Shown: in pieces, positions 1 to 12,700 of the stretch | How the letters are laid out: each line of letters begins with the position of its first letter | Numbering within the stretch: position 1 is the stretch's first letter | From: Pomphorhynchus laevis | Taxonomy: Eukaryota; Acanthocephala; Palaeacanthocephala; Echinorhynchida; Pomphorhynchidae | Length of the DNA stretch: 64,000 nt | Reading direction: 5' to 3' | NCBI GenBank assembly: GCA_012934845.2 | Contig: WNNJ02003568.1 | Span: forward strand, 1-64,000 | Notes under the pieces: generated by a model | What the model saw: only the letters and a program-made list of their open reading frames with translations | What the model was told of the DNA's origin: nothing | Databases searched by the model: none | Translations under genes and position numbers: made by a program

Positions 1-722
1 TTGAAATGGCGGCGGTGTTTCATTGATCCTTCTCCAAAATTCCGATTTAAAAATGGATCAAAATAAATTATGTTTAATTTATTTTTAAACAGATTTTAAA
101 TTATTTTTATCAGATTAAACAGTTATTTAGTGAAAATATTTATTTGTTTCTTTTAATTGTAATTTATATTGGAATAGAATCGAAGAAATGACAACTTTAG
201 TTGTGAAAATAAAGTTCCTGATGATATTAAAATATCGGATTGAAACTTTTCATTAAATAAATTGTCGTTTCTTTAAATTCCATAAATAAATTATTCAATA
301 ATTTAGTAGTTAACATGTAGTCTAATATAAATATCATAATCTGAAATTACTTAGTACTATCCAATTTTCAATTATCAAAAGATAATTGAAACACTCCTCA
401 ACGTACTTGATCGATCTTTGTTAGCGATATTGAATTACTCGCAGGAGTTATAAACGATACTAATTAGTCTTAAATCGATCACAAAAAGTCATCTCGAAAA
501 TGAATTGTCAATTATCGAAAGATTTGTTTACTCCGCAAAGTACCTTGTCGATTTATTTTTGCGTGATTAACTCCATGATGAATCACTCACATATGAGTCA
601 TAAACGATGTCAATTAGTCATAAATCATAAAATAATTATTTCAAATAATTATTTTAAGTCATAAAATAATTATTCTCAAAATAATAATTTCGAAGCATTA
701 CAAAACATTTTAAAGAAGTTAC

Positions 723-3700
723 CTGTAGCAAACTAGCAGGTAACCATTTTGATCTATATCCATCATAAAAGGCCAATGCACTGCTTAAGCACGGGACTGG
801 CACACATTGTGATATCGCCGTTGCGACAACAAACCTCAATGCGTTCTGAATAAACGATTAATTTAAAAAAAAAGATCAATGCAATACGTACAATGCATTT
901 ACGCATCTCTTCGACAAAATATTGGTCTAGTAGTAAGCAACTTAGATTTGCATCTTTTACGAACGCATCTTTTATGTGATTAAGCAGAACACTAAAAGGT
1001 CATTAATCAAGCATTGATATATTTTAATTTACTGTACCTTCTAATAATGCAACCACCTCTCCACATCATAGCGATCTCTGCAAAATTAAGATCCCAACTA
1101 TATTCATTGGCTGCTGATTTTAAAAGCATAAATCCTTGAGCATAGGATATGATCTTGGCAGCCAACAAAGCCTGTACAGAAAATGATGTCAGAAACAGTT
1201 CAATGCTTTACAGCTACAAGATATCAACAATAACATTTATCATAATAAAGATAGATGCTAGTCCGGCACAATTATTTTAGAAATCAACGATTGTGCTATA
1301 TCGCTAATAAAATATCGTTAATTCCTGTTCAAGAATTATTGTAGCTAAATCAAAGAAAATAGGAAATTATTTGATATTTCGCTAACTTCTGTTAGCATAT
1401 TCCTATAATGTTAGCATCGACCTAGAGGATGCTAACAGAAGTTGGCGAAATATAAAAAAATCCTCTTTTCTTTGATCAATATCCAATAATTCTTTATTAA
1501 TAATGGATCATTATCAACTATTTAAAATTCCTGTATATATATTATATTATTTATTTAAAAAATAGTTAAGGATTGATTTCGTGTCAAAACTGCTTACGAC
1601 ATTTGTGTGAATTATGAACACTTTATTATTCACTTTCGACTGTTACGTATTCTTCAATAGTTTTCTTAACCAAAATAAAGAAAACTTATTATTTACATTT
1701 AAAGAATTTATATTTATAAATATATTAATTTATATTTGAATTTCAAATTTAAATTATAAAAATGGTATCAATAATTTACAACGTGGTTTACATAAGGTGA
1801 CGAATAGAGTAAAATCACAAATGACCGTTTTTGGTTTGAACTATAGATTCGTTAAACAGAAAGCAAATTTAACTATATGAACCTGTGCCTTAATGGTGTA
1901 TAATCCAACAAGTAAATAAATTTATATAATAATAAATTCATTTAATAACGAATTTTAATCATTTAAGTAATTGATATTTAATTAATATTAATATCTAATA
2001 AATAATGGAATTGCCAATCCGGCCGTATTGGTAATACAGCCGTATTCTTATATGGGACTTTACCTGTACCAATACTATAGCGCCGACCTACCAATATCAA
2101 GATGTGACATAAAGCCGTGCCGTCGCTAGTGACGCAGAGGCAACAAAGATCAAAATACATAGATATCGATACCCGTGATTACGCATTCGTATCGGTCGCG
2201 ATCGAGACGCCACTGATAATAATTAATAAATTTATGTGATAATAATTAATTTATTTAAAAACAAATTTTAATTATGTAAATAAGTAATTAAAATTTTAAT
2301 ATTAAATAATATCAATTCTAAATAATAATTAATTTACTGTTAATTATTAAATATTAATAATTGATATTTAATTAATAATTTATTTAATAATAAATTTTAA
2401 TCATTTAAGTAAATAAACAATAAAAATAACCATAAATGAGGTCGTGTTAAATAAACAAAACGCTGATTCATAATATCAATCAAAGTATATTCTGATAAAT
2501 TGAATAAAATTAGCTTACTCGTCTGACGTGTACTGACATTTCCTCATAATCACCAGTGAATGGTAGTTTTCTGTCAGTTTCTAAAGGAGTTAAATCTGCG
2601 GCAACAGCACGTTCTTCAATCATAGCAGAAAGACAGCGTGCATAAACCGATTCTGAAATAAGAGTAACAGGAACGCCAAGTTCCATACTCGCCATTATAG
2701 TCCATTTTCCAGTTCCTTTCTAAATACAAAATAAAAAAGTAAACTTTTTAAATATGGAAAATGAATAAGTTAGAGAATATAACGATTACAGACAAAATTT
2801 CTTATTTAAACAAGATTACAAAGCAAATTTTTGGTAACTAACTGTGTTACCATCATAAGGCTGAACAATAAATTCGTGAAAGCAGCTTGATATACTGAAG
2901 CTTCCCATGTTTCGCTGTTGTTTCATGCTGAGGCGCCACAATTCCACATGTAAAAAATATCGAGTGAAAAAGTTACTATCAGTGCTTCAAACAACTTTCA
3001 AATTCTAGCAAATAGGGAACAGGATTCAAGAATTTCTAAGGTAATTTCGACTGTAACAACACCTAAGGTAATATATTTGTTATCTAATGATTATAAGGAC
3101 AATAGGGTTCTTCCCGCATACCCAAGCTTAAAAATCTTATAATTATTAAATTGTCAGAGCCTATAGAAAGCCACAAATTGTACAACATTTTCCTGTGAAG
3201 CTTCGCAGAGCAGTACAGAAACAGAATATTATTTAATACGGTCAGATACTACGAGACAGAGGTAAAATTTCCTTTGCCACCTCTGAATTGGTTAATGCAT
3301 ACAAAAATTTCAATAGCAATTTATCTAAAGTTGGTAGTCTGATTTCAAAGTCTAGCATGGCTTCCTTGACAATAATAAATCTCCCTTCTCACTTGGAGCA
3401 AAAAGACATTAACGCACTTCAAATTCTTTTCAAAGTCTCTAATTTTCGCCCCATTAAATGGAATAATGGGCTACTTATTCCTATAAGTTTTGTCTCGGCT
3501 CCTACCGACATTGCCAAGACGTTAACCAAAACGTCATGCAACCCGTTCATAAGCTTTAAATTAAAGTTTATACTGAAAGAGAACTTTGATCTGTCGCCCA
3601 GGATCGCGATGTCTGGAGTAGGTGGTTTTTATACCTCGTCAGTTTAGTACAATATAACAAAAGAAAAGAAGAAAGGATTAAAATTACAAAAACAATTAAT

Positions 3701-6700
3701 AAATTAAATAAAAACATAAACAGATAAAATTCTTAAATTTAAAACCAAAATTTTGTTATTGCAATTTCAATTGATAAGCAAAAATAATAAATTTTATTTA
3801 AAATTAAATAAGCCTATTTGCAAATAAAGTGAATGATTTAAATAGAAGTAAAGATAGGTTGAAATAAAATTGCGTTTTAACTGGGCTTAATGTAATCTTA
3901 ACTCTGCACTGGGTTGGTTTCCGCTTAAATTAGTGGTTGTACTTCTCGTTATAGCTAATGCCGCTAGAAATAATCTTGTCTTTTTATCAACTCGCTTGTG
4001 TGTTATCCTATAGTTATCTATAGGATGCGCTGTTTTCTCGGACATGCTGTGATACAACACACTTTATGTTTTTCGGATCCCTACGTAGGTATTAACAGTT
4101 TAATACCTAATAACCGTTTAATAACGATATTTTAACAGTTTAATACCGCAGAGGTCTAACAGTTTGTCCTACGTAGGTATTGTTACAATATGAATATTTG
4201 TAGAGAATATTTGTATCAAAATAATCTATATATTGTTGTTATATTTAAATTTATATTTAAATAGACTTACAACAAAATAATCTATATATTGTTGTTATAT
4301 TCAAATATGAATAGACTTACAACAAAATTTTAGTTTTAGTAACAGTACCTTGAATAAAATTCAAAGTTAAAAACAAGTTTCAAACTATCAAAATCAAATA
4401 CTAAAGCTGATACCTGTCCAGCTTTATCACGGATCTTAGATACCAAGTATTCGCCATCTGTGTCTTTATACTTGAGAACTTTTGCAGTAATTTCAATAAG
4501 ATATGAATCAAGTTCCGTCTTATTATAAGCCTCGAATGTCTAAACGAAAACTTTGTTCTTCAAAAAAGAAATTAAATATAAATATATACTTCGCTCATCT
4601 GTTTATAATCCAAATTCATAATGTTTTTCATTATGTGAAATACCTCACATATTAACTGCATGTCACCGTATTCAATACCGTTGTGAACCATTTTCACAAA
4701 GTGCCCAGATCCACTAGTGCCAACCTACACCAAATTGATAGGGGATTAAATCATGAACAAAACTAAAAAACTTACCCATTCACAACACGGTTTGTCATCA
4801 ACTTTAGCAGCAATACTTTGTAAAATGTCTTTAACTAGATGCCTATAATATCTATTTATTAGCAATTTAAAAATAAAGATAAATAATAAAATGTAAATTT
4901 TTAAACAAAATAACTCGTCATTTAATGTAATTAAATGACGAGTTAAATTTTATTATAATTTGAATTTATAATTAAATTTTTATTAATGTAATAAATAAAC
5001 TAATATACATTTTTTAAATTTTATTATAATTTGTTAAAGTAATTTTAAATAAATCAAGTTTTCGAAAGTATGCTCCCGATAAATGGGCTTAATATTTGTT
5101 CAAAAATTTTGGCCTTCATGGCAAAGTTTGCATATATGTTCTGTGCATAATACATGCTGATTCTGTATTGAACTGATTGCACAAACCTCGCGTATCCATA
5201 GATATAAGATGTCGCATTATTCTTGACAAACGACATTTGGTGTGAATACATTGAGTGTAATTGTGGGTGGCAAAGGCAGCATGTATCGTTGCTATCTGCC
5301 TTATAACGGTGTCCGTCACATTCCCTAATCCTCTAATAAAATTATTGAATCTATTTTTTATTTTTATTGAAAACATTTACGCTGATGCTTGCAGTTTCTG
5401 TAGATACTCTGTAAGCTAATGATCTCTGCCAGTCCCAGATACGGTAAAGTCATTATTTTTATATTAATATATCTTTGTATTTATACATTTTAAATACATT
5501 AATATGTATATAATATTATATTTGTATATATTATATATTATAATATACTATCATATTGTATATATTTGTAAGATATTATACAAATATTAATATAACATAT
5601 TTATCGTGGCGGATAAATGATTTATTCCAAGTAAATGTCGGTACAAATTCTTCGATCGGCGCATAAACGATAAGCATAAAGTGTAAGGCTTATTGAAAAA
5701 TATATTTATTAATAAAGCAAACTAAACTCGTTTTTTTAATAAATCATTCTAATAAATTCGGTAATAATAAATATATATTTTTTGATGTTGTTTTAGCTAG
5801 GAACAAACTTTGAAAATATAATATATTGTCTACAACACTTTAAGTTAAAAAACGAGTGATTTTCTGAATTAAACAGCATCAATAATAAGACGTGGTGGCA
5901 CGTTCTCAGCCGCTTTAAATTATATTCTAAATACTGACCACAAGATAAAATTTGTTGGTGCCAAGATTTTTGAATACGGATAAAATAAGAATGACCGTAT
6001 TATAAATAAAGGTGGGTATAATCACGTATATGACGGCATTCTTGTAGATGAGCATTTACGATAATTTGGTTTAATTGCGAAAATATCAATTGACATTAGA
6101 GGAAATCGGATTTTGAGTATGCCAATTACAATGGGCCTGATAATATAATAGCATTATATAATAACATAATATTATTTTTAATAATATAATATTATTTATA
6201 TAATATTAAGTAACGCTAAAGTATTTTAGTAATATTTAATAATATTATCAAATATTTCAGTAATATTAATTATTACAAGAAGGCGAGGAAATAGGAATAT
6301 TTATTTGATTACAAAAATCCAATATTTCGACGGCACTCCGGCACGTCATCTTCAGGGTTGTAAAATGTTTGTAATCAAGAAAGTTTTTACAAGAAAGTAA
6401 ATATTATAAGGAAATATTATATGAAATATTAATATAAAATATTTATCATTGCGGATAAATGATTTTTTCCAAGTAAATGACGCAACAAATTCTTTGATCG
6501 GGGCATAAACGCTAAGCCTGGTAAAGCTAAATTCATACATGAGCGACAGCGAAAATCAGGATAAGAAGCTACATAAAGTTTACTTATTCTTTTATTTTTC
6601 CTTTTATTTTAATATAGTTATTTTAATGTAGGAAAAAACAAATTAAGAAAACAAATTATTCGTTAAAAACCTAAATATTTTAAACCTTCTGTAAATACAT

Positions 6701-9700
6701 TTTGCAGTAATTCAACGTACCAAGCTTCCGGTGATCCACCTGGCATAAGGGATGGTCCGTATCTGGCACCCTCTTCCCCTCCTGAAACTCCTGTGCCAAT
6801 GAATAAAAATCCTTGTTTGGTAAGCTCTTCGAATCTCCTCTGTAAATGAAAAAATAAACTAAATGAATTCACGTTTAAGTACATACGATAGAATCCGTGT
6901 ATAGAGAATTTCCACCATCGATGATCACGTCACCAGGTAAAAGATGAGGTATCTAAATAATAACTAATGGAATAAAAAGTTACAAGTCTTTGTGTTAATG
7001 AAAATCAAATAATTTATGAAAGTATAAACTAAATAACCATTTTTATAAAGCAAATATGCTAATTTCATAAAATTATTATAGAAATAAACTCGATAAAATT
7101 TTTATTAACATCAATAACTTCTTTTAATAATTAAAAATCCAAATTTAAATTTAAACTGATTATAATTTTTAATGATTTAATTTCATTAAATCAATTTTTA
7201 ATATAATATTTTAAATAATCACTTTTTGAAATAAATTTAATATTGACCTTTTGTTAAAAATTAAAAATAAAACAATCTAAATGAAAAACAGATACTTTTT
7301 ATCAGCCTAAATAAATATTAGAAAAATTGTTTTATTTAGAAAAACATAAAATAAATATTTAAATACAATATAACGTTTTCAGATAACTCTACAAATTTAT
7401 TACTATGTTGATTAAAAATATAAAAACCGAGAAGCAATAATAAACCAAATCAGATCAATGTAGCAAACAAATAAAATCAGGTGTATAGCTTATGATGCTC
7501 CTATGATATGAGCAGCAGACTATTGTCCAGTAGCTATTGAAACATAAACACAAAATATTTTTTATATTTTATGTTTTATTTATTATATCTTAATATATTC
7601 AATATTTAAATTCAAAGTGTACTAAAAGGGTGATATGGTTGCTTATTTGATGCGGACAAAACTGCATTTGGGAATTCGGGAGCTAGTAATAATTTCGCTA
7701 AAGGTTATTTTTCCGACGGCGTTCCCGTAGCAGACAATGTCCTTGGTAATACCTTTAAATTCTGTTTAATTATTTAAATACGATGGGAAAAATATACTGA
7801 AATATTAGAAATTAAAAATTTAAATTAATAATTTAAATAAATTTAATTAATTTAAATTATTTATTATCAGACTGTACATGTATTTACTTTATTATAGCAA
7901 TATCCCTTTTACTTAAAAGGGATATTGCTAAAGTTAAATATTACAGCAGCTAATATATTATATTATAATATCTTATATTATAGATTAAAATATATTATAT
8001 TGCAGTTGATTACTGCAGATTTTTCAATGAATAGATGTAGCAACGAAGATTAAAAATTGAAAAATGGAACGCATTTTCGTTTAACAAATTGATATTTTAA
8101 AACACAATTTGTATATTTTGTAATTATTAAATAGAAATATGTTTGGACTATTAAGATATGATTTAATATCATAGGATATGACACACTTTATTTGTAAAAA
8201 GAAAATTTCCATGTTCTAATTGTGCCAAGATAACCATGTATTGATATTAGACAATTCAAGTGTTTTTATGATTAGGGGATTGACGTAATTTGGTTAACTT
8301 GAAGACCAAAATGATAAAAGTATATGTCTCAATAATTGTAGTTTTAAAAGCTGGTGTATATTCACGTGAATATATAAATGATGTCTGCTTGCTACTGTAT
8401 GTTTGATATCATTGTTTCCAAGGATGTATCTTGATTATGCTGTCAATCGTCTGTTTTTGTGCTGATAAGAATCTCTAGGTAATTTTATTACAGAAATTAA
8501 CACTACCTATAGATATTATCATGTATATTATACATTATAATGGCCTTGGTGGTCGAAAGCTCAACAATTTTTATTCAATAAAAATACTTCTCGCGTCTAT
8601 AATGCTCTCCCACAATCATCACTTTAATCTAAAAAAGACACGAATGCAATGTTCACAAAAATATTATACATGTATAATATCATGTTTATTTTGCCACAAC
8701 GCGATATCATTTCGTTGTTAAGGAAATCAATTCGGAAATATATACGTGATAGTTTACTCATCATGTTTGTAATACTAGAGCATCTACATGTGTAAGTATT
8801 ATTGATCCATTATATATCGATTGTTCGAACAAATCGATTGCTCGCACAGTTTATTTAAATATCACTTTTGAATGCAATCGTCGAGAGTTACTCTACAGCA
8901 CAAATAAATGTATTGATAAAGTTTAATAATTTATCATTTTAATAATCGAAAAAAAGAAAAGTACAATCAAAATTACAATCCATTACTGAGTAGAGCGATA
9001 TTGTTTGGATTTTTGAATTTTGCCCTCACAAGAATATACTTTGTATAATATAATTTTGACTTTAGTTATAATAGTATTGACTATATGTAAATATAATTTT
9101 GACTTTAGTTATAATATACTGGCTTTGAGTACCAAAACAAAAAGTTAAATTTTTTAATTAAATATTAATATAATATTAATATAATTAATATTAAATATTA
9201 ATAATTAAATATTAAATATTAATATAATTAATAAATTATTAAGAATTCTAAAAATGGTAGCGTTTTCGCATCAACATAAAAATAGAAGATTCGTATACAA
9301 AGCAAACTTTACCAGTGAAGAAATCATATTGTCCACGGCTTGTCCAGCTTGAACCAGTAAAAATATCTTTCTGGGCCTTTTTAAAAGAGCAACAAAAAAT
9401 TCCATAGAGTCGGCACCAACAATTGATTTGCCAGCAGCGGATCCATTGATAAAATCATGAACTTTGGATACAGTTCGATTGAATACTGCGATCTAAAAGC
9501 CATAAGCTGAAATAGTTTGAGAAGTTATAGCTCACACGCAAGGCGAACATTAATGCTAATTTAAAAGATGCAAGTTTATTTATTGTACAAAATCTTTGAT
9601 AAATCTATTAAAAGTTTGATCCTTGAATCAATTTGGCACTGAAGTTTAGATCCAAGAATCAATTTGGAGCTGAGGTCTTGATTCTAAATCAATTTTGAGC

Positions 9701-12700
9701 TGAGGTTTAGATCCTAGAATCGAATCAATTTGGAGTTGAGGTTTAGATCCAAAAATCAATTTGGCGATGAGGTCTTGATTCTAGAATCAATTTATAGCTC
9801 AGGTTTAGATCCTAGAATCAATTTAGCGCCAAGGTTTAGATCCTAAAATCAATTTGGCGATGAGGTTTTGATCCTAGAATCAATTCGGCGCTAAGGTTTA
9901 GATCCTAGAATCAATTCGGAGCCAAAAGTTTAGATCCTAGAATCAAGTTGGAGCTGAGGTTTAGATTCTAGAATCTATTTAAAGCTAAGGTTTAGATCCT
10001 AGAATCAATTTGACAATGAGGTTTAGATCCAAAAATCAATTTGGAGCTGATGTCTTGATTCTAGAATAAATTTGGAGCTCGAGTTTAGATCCTAGAATCA
10101 ATTCGGTGCTAAGGTTTAGATCCTAGAATCAATTCGGCGCTAAGGTTTAGATCCTAGAATCAATTCGGAGTCAAAGGTTTAGATATTATAATCAAGTTGG
10201 AGCTGAGATTTAGATTCTAGAATCAATTTGGAGCTCGAGTTTAGATCTAAGAATCAATTCGGCGCTAAGGTTTAGATCCTACAATCAATTTAGAGGTGAA
10301 GGTTAGATCCTAGAATCAATTTGGAGCTCGACTTTAGATCCTAGAATCAATTCGGTGCTAAGGTTTAGATCCTAGAATCAATTCGGCGCTAAGGTTTAGA
10401 TCCTAGAATCAATTTGGAGCTCGAGTTTAGATCTAAGAATCAATTCGGTGCTAAGGTTTAGTAGATCCTAGAATCAATTCGGCGCAAAGGTTTAGATCCT
10501 AGAATCTATTTAAAGCTAAGGTTTAGATCTTAGAATCAAGTTGGAGCTGAGGTTTAGATTCTAGAATCTATTTAAAGCTAAGGTTCAGCTCCTACAATCA
10601 ATTTGGAGGTGAAGGTTAGATCCTAGAATCAATTTGGAACTGAGGTTCAGATCCTACAATCAATTTGGAGGTGAAGGTTAGATACTAGAATCAATTTGGA
10701 GTTCGAGTTTAGATCCTAGAATCAATTCGGTGCTAAGGTTTAGATCCTAGAATCAATTCGGCGCTAAGGTTTAGATCCTAGAATCAATTCAGCGCTAAGG
10801 TTTAGATCCTAGAATCAATTTGGAGCTCGAGTTTAGATCTAAGAATCAATTCGGCGCTAAGGTTTAGATCCTAGAATCAATTCGGCGCTAAGGTTTAGAT
10901 TCTAGAATCTATTTAAAGCTAAGGTTTAGATCTTAGAATCAAGTTGGAGCTGATGTTTAGATTCTAGAATCTATTTAAAGCTAAGGTTCAGATCCTACAA
11001 TCAATTTGGAGGTGAAGGTTAGATCCTAGAATCAATTTGGAACTGAGGTTCAGATCCTACAGTTAATTTGGAGGTGAAGGTTAGATCCTAGAATCAATTT
11101 GGAGCTCTAGTTTAGATCCTAGAATCAATTCGGTGCTAAGGTTTAGATCCTAGAATCAATTCGGCGCTAAGGTTTAGATTCTAGAATCTATTTAAAGCTA
11201 AGGTTTAGATACTAGAATCAAGTTGGAGCTGAGGTTTAGATTCTAGAATCTATTTAAAGCTAAGGTTCAGATCCTACAATCAATTTGGAGGTGAAGGTTA
11301 GATCCTAGAATCAATTTGGAACTGAGGTTCAGATCCTACAATCAATTTGGAGGTGAAGGTTAGATCCTAGAATCAATTTGGAACTGAGGTTCAGATCCTA
11401 CAATCAATTTGGAGGTGAAGGTTAGATCCTAGAATCAATTTGAAGCTCTAGTTTAGATCCTAGAATCAATTCGGTGCTAAGGTTTAGATCCTAGAATCAA
11501 GTTGGAGCTGAGGTTTAGATTCTAAAATCTATTTAAAGCTAAGGTTTAGATACTAGAATCAAGTTGGAGCTGAGGTTTAGATTCTAGAATCTATTTAAAG
11601 CTAAGGTTCAGCTCCTACAATCAATTTGGAGGTGAAGGTTAGATCCTAGAATCAATTTGAAACTGAGGTTCAGATCCTACAATCAATTTGGAGGTGAAGG
11701 TTAGATCCTAGAATCAATTTGGATCTCTAGTTTAGATCCTAGAATCAATTCGGTGCTAAGGTTTAGATCCTAGAATCAAGTTGGAGCTGAGGTTTAGATT
11801 CTAGAATCTATTTAAAGCTAAGGTTTAGATCCTAGAATCAAGTTGGAGCTGAGGTTTAGATTCTAGAATCTATTTAAAGCTAAGGTTTAGATACTAGAAT
11901 CAAGTTGGAGCTGAGGTTTAGATTCTAGAATCTATTTAAAGCTAAGGTTTAGATCCTAGAATCAATTCGGCGCTAAGGTTTAGATCCTAGAATCTGTTTA
12001 AAGCTAAGGTTTAGATCCTAGAATTAAGTTGGAGCTGAGGTTTAGATCCTACAAGATCCTTGTTTAGAACTGAGCTACTTTATATAATGGAAAATAATTA
12101 AAAATAATCTTCAAAGTTAATCTTAAATATAATCTTCAATCTTAAGCCTTCAATTAATATTTAAGTAGTTCTTATTTTATTAAAGTATCGTGCAAAGGCG
12201 ATACATGAAAAGACTTTATTGCTTACTATACATAAAGTACTAACATTTGATTTATTATCTTAAGGATTAGATGCATTTTTTATTTAGTAAAATTAATTTA
12301 TAATTAGCCATGTTATAATATTTTGACATTTAAGTAATGATGGATAATAAATCAGCAATACATATGAGGTTTACATCGACGCAATTACAAACACATATTA
12401 GAAATGATAGAATTTTATTGAATTGAAAACTGCATTGATAATTTATTAAAAATTAGAGAGCTAATCACCTAGCAAATTTGAAAATTCATCGACAAAATTT
12501 GAAGATTATGTTTCATTTCGGAGTGATAATTTTATTAAGTAAGATATTATAATGACGTTTAATGCCCACAGTACTGGCTTATTGATTTCGATAATGTGGA
12601 AATAATTGATCTAGAGATCAATTATAGAAAACGCTAAATTAAATAAGTCGTCGACATCAAGTTATTTCAGTCTTCGTTGAATATTCAAAATGACTTATAG

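Larger units (their letters stand above)
5581..6521. repeat. Pair of about 100-bp direct repeats (5581-5681 and 6421-6521)
   Basis: Both copies share GCGGATAAATGATTT, CCAAGTAAATG and GCATAAACG in the same order and orientation, at an estimated 80 percent or more identity. They are 840 bp apart and the second sits 45 bp from the hammerhead-like motif at 6307-6376. Penelope-like elements often have direct pseudo-LTR repeats with hammerheads, so a decayed element of that kind is possible. No reverse transcriptase is visible between them. Confidence 0.65.

Noticed and set aside
2010-2220. tRNA-derived SINE in a GC-richer patch
   Set aside because: No A or B box could be placed on either strand.
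5116-5376. Minus-strand 86-codon frame in Pgd intron 5 and a hint of tubulin-like residues on plus ([12 protein letters not shown])
   Set aside because: Neither strand aligns over more than a few scattered residues.
8521-8721. A 66-codon frame in Pgd intron 3
   Set aside because: No family resemblance, AT-rich context, no splice or start signal worth naming.
9626-12062. CRISPR-like array
   Set aside because: Units are contiguous and degenerate, with no unique spacers, in a eukaryotic intron.
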